Source: Rathayibacter agropyri
Lineage (GTDB): Bacteria > Actinomycetota > Actinomycetes > Actinomycetales > Microbacteriaceae
NCBI RefSeq assembly: GCF_013249015.1
Contig: NZ_JABRPL010000003.1
Coordinates: 402,245-466,244, forward strand
Direction of reading: 5' to 3'
DNA: 64,000 nt
In this document: positions 58,495-64,000 of the stretch, one piece after another
How the letters are laid out: every line of letters starts with the position of its first letter
How positions within the stretch are numbered: position 1 is the first letter of the stretch
Program-made: the position numbers and the translations under genes
Notes under the pieces: generated by a model
Told to the model about the DNA's origin: nothing
The model's input: the letters and a program-made list of their open reading frames with translations, nothing else
Databases searched by the model: none

Positions 58495-59131
58495 TCTCGT
58501 GACGGATCGACGGCTGCCCTGATGGTTGCGCGGATACCGCGGTCTCACTCCTCTTTCTTCTCTCCCATCAGCGCGTAGCCAAGCGAGATGAGGGGTGCAA
58601 CCATGGCGGCTTAGTAGGGCTTCGCGGCGCGACGTGATACACCCGTGACGGTTCTTCTCAGGGATTTGTTTTCGTACGCCCGGGGTAGTGGAATCTTGGT
58701 TGGGCGTGCAAGGGTTTTTTGCATAAACCGTTATTTCGTTCCGTTCGCGATCGAGTTCTTCGAGACCCCATGTCCTTCGCAATCTGCGCCATCGGTGTTC
58801 TACTTCGTGCCTTAGCTACGACATCCTGGCGGACCTTATCCCGAGACGGATTTGGCACTAGTACGGGTGTCTTCCCCGGCAGCGACCGACCGTCGCCCTG
58901 CCCCAGGCAGTCAACTGAATCTTCCCGTGGAACGCCGAAATGACGGGGAATCTGCCTACCGGCCACCACAGCGAGCTGCGGGCATGTTCGGCGGAGCCCC
59001 GACAGCAGCACCGGTCATAGTCCCTGGCCAAGGCGCGGGGATACACAATGGTGACTCCCGGGGCTTCTGATCGTGTGCTGGCGGCATGCTACGGTCTCGG
59101 AGCAGTATCAGGACCAAGAAAGGAACATTCC
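58495..59131. other. Gene-poor, lower-GC region upstream of the type VII locus
   Basis: 637 bases with no intact gene and visibly lower GC than the preceding operon (for example TTTTTTGCATAAACCGTTAT near 58713-58732). It contains an IS3-type transposase remnant at 58696-58864. The last 40 bases should carry the esxA promoter and its ribosome-binding site AAAGGA; the exact promoter is not clear. Confidence 0.5.
58696..58864 (-). pseudogene. Internally deleted IS3-family transposase OrfA remnant
   Basis: On the minus strand, RDKVRQDVVAKARSRTPMAQ followed by IAKDMG matches the N-terminal helix-turn-helix of IS3-type OrfA (typically RxDVVxVARxREAPxxQIAKDFGIS). Immediately afterwards, in another frame, LEELDRERNEITVYAKNPCT resembles the C-terminal leucine-zipper end (ExLRxxNexLxxAxAYFAKE). 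The middle is missing. No terminal repeats or OrfB were found. Confidence 0.5.
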
Positions 59132-59422
59132 ATGGCTCAGATTAGTGTTACGCCCGAAGAACTGAAGCAGCAGGCTCAGGTTTACACCCGCTCGAAGGAA
59201 GAGATCGAGCAGGCCATTCAGAAGGTGAACCAGATGAACTCGACCATTGGTGAGGAGTGGAAGGGCCAGGCGTTCCAGGCGTATCTCGAGCAGTACAACC
59301 AGCTTTCCGAGAGCGTGAAGAAGTTCGAGGAGTTGCTGGTGAACATCAACGAGCAGTTGAACAAGTACGCGGACACCATTGCTGAGCGTGACGCGCAGGA
59401 TGCGCAGAGCTTCGGCTTCTAG
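59132..59422 (+). CDS. esxA: WXG100-family type VII secretion protein EsxA
   Basis: A 96-residue helical hairpin protein with the central W43-K44-G45 turn (TIGEEWKGQAFQAYLEQY). The length and all-helical sequence fit EsxA/YukE, which is exported as a dimer through the type VII system. ATG 59132 has AAAGGA upstream. The C-terminal DAQDAQ coding DNA is repeated exactly near the end of the gene at 60810-61094. Confidence 0.96.
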   Translation: MAQISVTPEELKQQAQVYTRSKEEIEQAIQKVNQMNSTIGEEWKGQAFQAYLEQYNQLSESVKKFEELLVNINEQLNKYADTIAERDAQDAQSFGF

Positions 59423-59777
59423 CAGCTTCCCGGGCGCAGAAGACTCGGCACGGCGATCTCTCCTCGCGAGAGGGTTGTGTGCAGGTGCGTTTGCTGTCGC
59501 GGTGACGGTAAGCGCACCTGCTTTCGCGTTCGCCTCCGATGACGACGGTGAGGGGCGGTTGAATCTTGACACCACTGTTCTCGTGAACGAGTCGGTGGGC
59601 GCCGGTTCCACGGGAGACTTCGCGATTCGTGGTGACCTGTTCTCCGCGGATGTTTCTGCGAGGGCGCACAAGGAGCAAGAGGCGGCGGCTGGCCGGCTGA
59701 CGGTCGCCAACACCCTGGACTTCGCGCACGTAGAGACCAGCGTGGCCGACTATCAGCAGGTCCGGGCGGCACTGTGA
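59400..59777 (+). CDS. Small exported protein between esxA and esaB
   Basis: A 125-residue protein from ATG 59400 (upstream TTG 59379 and GTG 59388 are also possible), overlapping the end of esxA. Residues 20-45 form a signal peptide or membrane anchor (LLARGLCAGAFAVAVTVSAP then AFAFASDDD). The mature part of about 80 residues is acidic and unrecognised (LNLDTTVLVNES, DLFSADVSARAHK). It occupies the place of EsaA/EssA in staphylococcal loci but is much shorter than EsaA. GTGA overlap with the EsaB-like gene. Confidence 0.7.
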   Translation: MRRASASSSFPGAEDSARRSLLARGLCAGAFAVAVTVSAPAFAFASDDDGEGRLNLDTTVLVNESVGAGSTGDFAIRGDLFSADVSARAHKEQEAAAGRLTVANTLDFAHVETSVADYQQVRAAL

Positions 59778-60007
59778 TCGAAGTCACCCTGGAGCATGCG
59801 GGCAAGCAGGTCGACCTGTTGGTGCCCGGCGAGGTCACGTTCGATCGGCTGACGCAGCTGATCCGGGATGGCTGTGCGGCGATGGGAATGGTGCTGTCCG
59901 AGGGGTTCTCGTTGGCGCTTGATGACAAAGCCCTCGCCGTGAGCGGCTACGACGTCATCTCGTCGTTCGGGATCGGTAATGGTGGCCGTCTCCAGATTCG
60001 AGAGTGA
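59774..60007 (+). CDS. esaB: EsaB/YukD ubiquitin-like type VII secretion protein
   Basis: A 77-residue ubiquitin-fold protein (IEVTLEHAGKQVDLLVPGEV, LTQLIRDGCAAMG, FGIGNGGRLQIRE at the end) matching YukD/EsaB in size and pattern. In type VIIb systems it is a cytoplasmic regulator or assembly factor. Translation is coupled to the preceding gene by a GTGA overlap. Confidence 0.85.
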   Translation: MIEVTLEHAGKQVDLLVPGEVTFDRLTQLIRDGCAAMGMVLSEGFSLALDDKALAVSGYDVISSFGIGNGGRLQIRE

Positions 60008-60067
60008 GTGGGTAGCGAAAAATGCCGCAGACCCATTTAGTGAGCTTCGACGTAAAGGAAGACAAGT

Positions 60068-60472
60068 ATGACTGATCTGCAGTCTGATTCTGGGCTCGTG
60101 GGGAGCCGCACGTTCTTGCCGTTGGGAAGTGTGGTGATTCTGAACGGTTCGGTGAAGAAGCTAGTGATCGTCAGTCGAGGGTCGATCGTCGAGGATGCGT
60201 TCTTCGACTATGGCGCGTTCCTGTATCCGGAGGGCCTGATCCACACGAATATCGCCTATTTCAACCAGGACGACATTATGAAGACCGTGCACGAAGGGTA
60301 CCGGGACACGGACGACGAACTGGCCGTCGACATGTTGAACGATGCCCACACTCGATTCCAGCAGAAACGAAACGAATCGGTCTCCGCTTCCGTCCCGGTA
60401 GCGTCCGCTGCCAGGGCCGCAGAGGACGACCCGTTCGCCAGTGTGCGGGACGTGGGAGATGACGATGAATGA
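60068..60472 (+). CDS. DUF4176-family type VII secretion-associated protein
   Basis: A 134-residue protein with the DUF4176 core: FLPLGSVVILNGSVKKLVIV, DAFFDYGAFLYPEGLI and YFNQDDIMKTVHEGYRDTDD, then a variable acidic tail. DUF4176 proteins occur in LXG-toxin loci of type VIIb systems, often as accessory or chaperone-like factors. The stop overlaps the start of the next gene. Confidence 0.88.
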   Translation: MTDLQSDSGLVGSRTFLPLGSVVILNGSVKKLVIVSRGSIVEDAFFDYGAFLYPEGLIHTNIAYFNQDDIMKTVHEGYRDTDDELAVDMLNDAHTRFQQKRNESVSASVPVASAARAAEDDPFASVRDVGDDDE

Positions 60473-60782
60473 GGACCAGGCGTTGGCGCAGGTGCGGGAA
60501 CTCGATGAGGTCATCGCCCAGCTGGACACGGTGCGCGGCGAGGCGGAGGGGTTCCGGGTCGATGACTATAAGGATGCGGGTGGGGCGCTGTGGGCTGGGC
60601 AGAGTCGCACCAGTTTCACGGGTGCTCTCGACGGGGCGAGGTCGGATTACGCGCGCATCAGCGATCAGATCGGGCAGGCGATTGGTGACTGCAAGAGCAA
60701 GCAACGCGCGCTCGCGTTCTCGATCAATCCGCTCGAGCATCCGGTCCTTTCCGCGCAGGCGGTCGCGATAGCGCTGAACTGA
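60465..60782 (+). CDS. Small WXG-like helical partner (YwqH/DUF5082-type position)
   Basis: A 105-residue helical protein with LWAGQSRTSFTGAL in its middle (W-x-G turn) and helices before and after, as in WXG100-like proteins. It lies directly after DUF4176 and before the second small partner and the LXG toxin, the place of YwqH-like proteins that bind LXG domains and guide them to export. ATG 60465 is chosen for GTGGGAG upstream; ATG 60459 is possible. Confidence 0.75.
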   Translation: MNEDQALAQVRELDEVIAQLDTVRGEAEGFRVDDYKDAGGALWAGQSRTSFTGALDGARSDYARISDQIGQAIGDCKSKQRALAFSINPLEHPVLSAQAVAIALN

Positions 60783-60809
60783 ACGAGACGTCAGAGGAGG
60801 TAAGAGATT

Positions 60810-61094
60810 ATGGGTTCAGACACACGAGGCATAGCCGACGGGTTCCATGAGGAGACTCGGACGGTGTCTACTCTCACGTCCCGCGTGGCGGAGACGAAGG
60901 ACGCATGGGATCGGGGTGGTGACCTGAATGTTCCAGGGGTCACGGCTGTCACCGAGATCTCCGCTGACCTGTCGACGTTGGTCGCGTCGTTTGGTGCGGC
61001 GGCGCAGAAGGACACGAACGAGTTCGATCAACTCGGAGTAAATATTGAGGTGCAGGACGCGCAGGATGCGCAGGGCGGCGAGGTGTCCGAGTGA
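60810..61094 (+). CDS. Small helical partner (YwqI/DUF5344-type position)
   Basis: A 94-residue helical protein (HEETRTVSTLTSRVAETKDA, then VTEISADLSTLVASFGAAAQ) without a WXG turn. It overlaps the toxin gene by 4 bases. Pairs of such small helical proteins upstream of LXG toxins act as targeting partners. Its C-terminus (EVQDAQDAQGGEVSE) shares DAQDAQ, encoded by an identical 18-base stretch, with EsxA. Confidence 0.75.
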   Translation: MGSDTRGIADGFHEETRTVSTLTSRVAETKDAWDRGGDLNVPGVTAVTEISADLSTLVASFGAAAQKDTNEFDQLGVNIEVQDAQDAQGGEVSE

Positions 61095-62950
61095 GTGTGG
61101 TGGAGTTTTCTGCGGATTCGTGGCAGGCGTCGTCTCCGGGGTTGCAGAAGAGTCTCGCAGAGCGGAGTGAGGCGCTTGATGCGCTCCTGCAGGGGCTTCA
61201 GAGTCTGGCCGCGTCGGGGAATATCAGTGGTCAGGGTGCGGATGCGATGCGTGCGTATATTCGGGAGGTGCATGTCCCGATTGTGCAGTCCCTGTTGGTG
61301 TGTCTGTCGACGTTCCAGACCGCGATTGGCGTGTATTGGAACGGATATTCCCAGGTGGACACGGACGGGAATTTCCGGCTCGTGAACGACGAGTTCGACG
61401 CGCACCGTGTCCAGCTTGATACCGGCATCGAGCAGTTGCGCGGGTTCGCCGCCGACTTGCGGTCGATTGCTGCGAGCGCGTCGCATCTGGTGTCGTTGGA
61501 CGGCGCGGGCGCTGGCGCGGCCGATGCCGCTGCGGAGGGTTTCGAGCGGATGCGGTCGATTGTGACGTCTCAGCAGGAGACGTGGGCGGCGTATGAGGCC
61601 ACGGATCCCGGGTTCGGTCAGGTGAAGAACCTTGTGGCGGAGTTGAACCGGGTGGTCGCGAACCTGGGGAGTCTGACTGTCGGGCAGGGACGCTCGTATG
61701 TGTCGGGGAGCTTTAATCTGACGTTGCGGACGTTGGGGGAGTTGACCGGGGGGATGCTGGATTACTGTCGGGAGAATCAGCAGGCTGCGTCCGATGGGTG
61801 GGACAGCTTGTTCTCTGGGTATGTCGAGGATGTTGAAGCGGAGCAGGATCGGCAACGGAAAGAGGATGCCCTGTGGGGGGTGTTGTGGGATGGGATCCAG
61901 GTCGTTGAGGGTGTGGTGATTGTCGCGGTGGGCGTGGTGGGTACGCCGTTCAGCGCGGGTGCGACGTTGGCGTTCGCGGGGTTGGGTGGGTCGTTGATTG
62001 TGGGGGGTGTGAACAGTGCGATTGATCACGCGTCGATCGTGTCTACTGGTGAGGGGTTGAATCTGGTCGGGATGGCCAGTGATCAGGTGGGCCGATGGTA
62101 TGACGTCACGGTGATGCAGCCGGCGGTCGGGTCGGGGTCGTGGGCGGGGCAGTTCGTCGCGAGTGTCGGGTCGGGTGTCGGGCAGGTGATTAGCGGTGCG
62201 GCGCAGATGAATCTGGGTGACACGGGGCGTGGGATCGAGGCTCTCGTCTTTGACGAGGGTGTGCGTCATCAAGCGTGGCAGCAGGTGACGACGCTTGTTG
62301 ACCAGGTCCGCGAGGGTAACCCGGTTGTGATCGGACAGCTCGTTGGGAACGCCCTGCCCGGAGCGGCGGCGTTGAAGATCGCGAAAGCGAGCGGACTTGT
62401 AGGTCAGGCGAACAAATTCGCTGACTTCGGGAAACCCATCATCACGAACCCGAGCAGGACCACCAGCGCCCTGGACTGGCTCAAGAACCAGATCGGCGCG
62501 GGAGGGGTGACAGCCAGCGACGCAATGGACTCCGTGAAACAAGGGGTGAATGGTGGGGGAGATCTGGTACCTACCGCACACCAAGCCCTTATGGATCAAC
62601 TCCTCCGAGTCGGTATCAAAGTCAGCCCCGAGAAGGTCGTCACAATAATGACGACACCAGAGGGCAAGATCGTCTGGCTCGAACGAGGGACCACAAGCGA
62701 TGTGACACCAAATCCATCAGGCCTTGCTCATATTATCGAAGCACACGGAGATGAGTTCGCTCAGAAAGGGATCAGTGAATCCCAGATCCCCGATCTCCTT
62801 TCGAGAGCAATCCAAGAGAACAAAATTGTTGGTAATCAAGGGAAAGGGACGGGACGCCCAATCTACGAGGTGGAGTATAATGGCGAGACAATGAAAATTG
62901 CTATTACTACTGGAAGCAATGGTTACATCGTAGGAGCGAATATCAAATGA
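61091..62950 (+). CDS. LXG-domain polymorphic toxin exported by the type VII system
   Basis: A 619-residue toxin. Residues about 1-200 form the LXG domain (FSADSWQASSPGLQKSLAER, LQSLAASGNISGQGADAMRA, YIREVHVPIVQSL, YWNGYSQVD). The middle (about 200-430) has Gly-rich hydrophobic stretches (VVEGVVIVAVGVVGTPFSAG). The C-terminal tip (about 528-619) carries GLAHIIEAHGDEFAQKGI with H547 and H552, GRPIYEVEYNGETMKIAITT and a final GYIVGANIK, a layout like small BECR-type RNase toxins; activity is inferred, not shown. The tip is encoded by AT-richer DNA than the rest, as expected for a swapped toxin end. Confidence 0.88.
   Translation: MSVVEFSADSWQASSPGLQKSLAERSEALDALLQGLQSLAASGNISGQGADAMRAYIREVHVPIVQSLLVCLSTFQTAIGVYWNGYSQVDTDGNFRLVNDEFDAHRVQLDTGIEQLRGFAADLRSIAASASHLVSLDGAGAGAADAAAEGFERMRSIVTSQQETWAAYEATDPGFGQVKNLVAELNRVVANLGSLTVGQGRSYVSGSFNLTLRTLGELTGGMLDYCRENQQAASDGWDSLFSGYVEDVEAEQDRQRKEDALWGVLWDGIQVVEGVVIVAVGVVGTPFSAGATLAFAGLGGSLIVGGVNSAIDHASIVSTGEGLNLVGMASDQVGRWYDVTVMQPAVGSGSWAGQFVASVGSGVGQVISGAAQMNLGDTGRGIEALVFDEGVRHQAWQQVTTLVDQVREGNPVVIGQLVGNALPGAAALKIAKASGLVGQANKFADFGKPIITNPSRTTSALDWLKNQIGAGGVTASDAMDSVKQGVNGGGDLVPTAHQALMDQLLRVGIKVSPEKVVTIMTTPEGKIVWLERGTTSDVTPNPSGLAHIIEAHGDEFAQKGISESQIPDLLSRAIQENKIVGNQGKGTGRPIYEVEYNGETMKIAITTGSNGYIVGANIK
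61741..62204 (+). repeat. Duplicated toxin-body DNA, copy A
   Basis: This 464-base stretch matches 63537-64000 with about ten substitutions by eye, offset 1796 bases, without gaps. It encodes the middle of the LXG toxin (LTGGMLDYCRENQQAASDGW onward). Confidence 0.95.
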
Positions 62951-63306
62951 GCGATTTCAATATCACGCTTCCTGTGATTGCTCCGAACGAACGTCCTCAC
63001 GTGGACATTCACTACGAATGGACGCAATTCCCGCTTTGGCTTAACGGGAGATACGGGATCGACAGTATCGCCGGCCATGAGATCGGCCTCAGCTCGGAGC
63101 TCGTTCGGGATCTTTTGGCCTGGAGCGATGCAGCCGATGCTCAATTCGAAGCTGACGACCCAGCTAACAGTGCCGCTCCGGCCAATTTTCTTGAAGACGG
63201 ATTTGAATTAGCGAAACGAGTGCGTGCGGAACTTTCTGCAGAATGGATTGTGACGTCCTACGATCCCCGTGCTAAACGGAAAGTTGAACTCGTCATTGAC
63301 GACTGA
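62947..63306 (+). CDS. Putative immunity protein for the LXG toxin
   Basis: A 119-residue acidic, cytoplasmic protein (MSDFNITLPVIAPNERPHVD, LWLNGRYGIDSIAGHEIGLS, DDPANSAAPANFLEDGFELA). Start overlaps the toxin stop (ATGA), and no signal peptide is present, as expected for an antidote to a nuclease. GC is clearly lower than in upstream genes. The family is not recognised; the assignment rests on position, size and charge. Confidence 0.75.
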   Translation: MSDFNITLPVIAPNERPHVDIHYEWTQFPLWLNGRYGIDSIAGHEIGLSSELVRDLLAWSDAADAQFEADDPANSAAPANFLEDGFELAKRVRAELSAEWIVTSYDPRAKRKVELVIDD

Positions 63307-64000
63307 ACGGATGCGGTCGAGAGTACCGTCAGCGAGTTTGAGAATATGCAGGTGATTGCGAAGACCCAGCATGAGACGTGGCAGGCGTATGAGGCCACGG
63401 ATCATGGATTCGACCAGGTCAAGAATCTTTTCGCTGAGCTGAACAGTATCCTGAATAATGTCGGGAGTCTCACTGTTGGGCAAGGGCGCTCCTACATGGC
63501 GGGGAGTTTCAATGCCACTTTGCAGAGGTTGAGCGGGTTGACCGGGGGGATGCTGGATTACTGTCGGGAGAATCAGCAGGCTGCGTCCGATGGGTGGGAC
63601 AGCTTGTTCTCTGGGTATGTCGAGGATGTTGAAGCGGAGCAGGATCGGCAACGGAAAGAGGATGCCCTGTGGGGGGTGTTGTGGGATGGGATCCAGGTCG
63701 TTGAGGGTGTGGTGATTGTCGCGGTGGGCGTGGTGGGTACGCCGTTCAGCGCGGGTGCGACGTTGGCGTTCGCGGGGCTGGGTGGGTCGCTGATTGTTGG
63801 GGGTGTGAACAGTGCGATTGACCACGCGTCGATCGCGTCTACTGGTGAGGGGTTGAACCTGGTCGGGATGGCCAGTGATCAGGTGGGCCACTGGTATGAC
63901 GTCACGGTGATGCAGCCGGCGGCCGGGTCGGGGTCGTGGGCGGGGCAGTTCGTCGCGAGTGTCGGGTCGGGTGTCGGGCAGGTGATGAGCGGTGCGGCGC
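63307..64000 (+). pseudogene. Second, headless LXG toxin copy (orphan toxin module), 3' partial
   Basis: From the base after the immunity-gene stop, and in the same frame, an open reading frame runs to the window edge: TDAVESTVSEFENMQVIAKT, QHETWQAYEATDHGFDQVKN, then LTGGMLDYCRENQQAASDGW onward, colinear with residues about 145-370 of the intact toxin. The whole N-terminal LXG part is missing. An internal ATG at 63346 exists but has no clear ribosome-binding site. Protein divergence is high before 63537 and minimal after it. It is probably an orphan C-terminal cassette available for recombination into the full-length gene; the end of the module lies outside the window. Confidence 0.85.
63537..64000 (+). 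repeat. Duplicated toxin-body DNA, copy B
   Basis: Partner of 61741-62204; about 98 per cent identical by eye and cut by the window end, so the true repeat may be longer. The left boundary is sharp, at GTTGACCGGGGGGATG. Confidence 0.95.

Noticed and set aside
62640-63891. Minus-strand frames 61028-62599 and 63208-63891 with similar His/Arg-rich proteins
   Set aside because: They are antisense shadows of the two toxin copies; their mutual similarity only reflects the duplicated DNA.
1-64000. CRISPR arrays, tRNA or rRNA genes
   Set aside because: No regularly spaced 25-40-base repeats with spacers were seen, and no cloverleaf with a GGTTCGANNCC arm outside coding sequence. The GGTTCGAGCC near 10064 is inside the response-regulator gene.

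Overview
The window is high-GC DNA with dense, often overlapping genes, GTG starts, mod/met ABC operons, ROK and Gfo/Idh/MocA sugar genes and a WXG100/LXG type VII secretion locus. This fits an actinobacterium, most likely a member of the Microbacteriaceae (Rathayibacter/Clavibacter-like). That placement is inferred from gene content and codon style; no rRNA or marker gene is present to prove it. No tRNA, rRNA, CRISPR array, phage or complete insertion sequence was seen.

Layout. 1-8.7 kb: a CaiB-type CoA transferase with an HMG-CoA-lyase-like gene, two small proteins, a phosphatidylserine/tryptophan-decarboxylase-like pyruvoyl enzyme, then NhaA, an ArsC-type reductase and a lipoprotein set between two copies of an 87-bp palindromic element; the second copy abuts a truncated sugar epimerase. 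8.7-14.8 kb: a two-component system divergent from a membrane-anchored molybdopterin oxidoreductase, a decayed DUF2254 gene and a GAF protein. 14.8-19.9 kb: a sugar oxidoreductase/ThuA pair, a kynureninase remnant, a Tat-exported beta-helix protein and a CHAP hydrolase preceded by two tandem-repeat blocks. 20-31.7 kb: USP plus paired FluC/CrcB, the molybdate operon modA-regulator-modB-modC, a gluconolactonase-like gene, a DEAD-box helicase and metQNI.

31.9-51.1 kb: a Tat-exported protein with a DUF1906 glycoside-hydrolase-like protein; a two-gene unit of a 285-residue unknown protein plus a PIN nuclease, bracketed by two nearly identical palindromes; a sugar ABC importer followed by a secreted PQQ-type sugar dehydrogenase and a Tat-exported TIM-barrel protein; and a WxL-like/DUF916 surface protein pair.

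51.1-58.5 kb: the most notable locus, an ebo/edb-type operon of six overlapping genes behind a divergent ROK repressor. Relative to the usual eboA-F set, EboD (a sugar-phosphate cyclase) is replaced by an inositol-3-phosphate-synthase-like protein, and EboA is fused to the C-terminus of an additional TIM-barrel isomerase.

59.1-64 kb: a type VII secretion locus: EsxA, a small exported protein, an EsaB/YukD ubiquitin-like protein, a DUF4176 protein, two small helical partners, an LXG polymorphic toxin, its putative immunity gene and, directly after the immunity stop codon, a second partial toxin copy almost identical in DNA. The toxin tip and immunity gene are AT-richer than the surroundings.

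A recurring theme is short palindromic repeats (an 87-bp element in two copies and a roughly 70-bp family in six) that sit at gene ends, border truncated genes and in places bracket whole gene sets.
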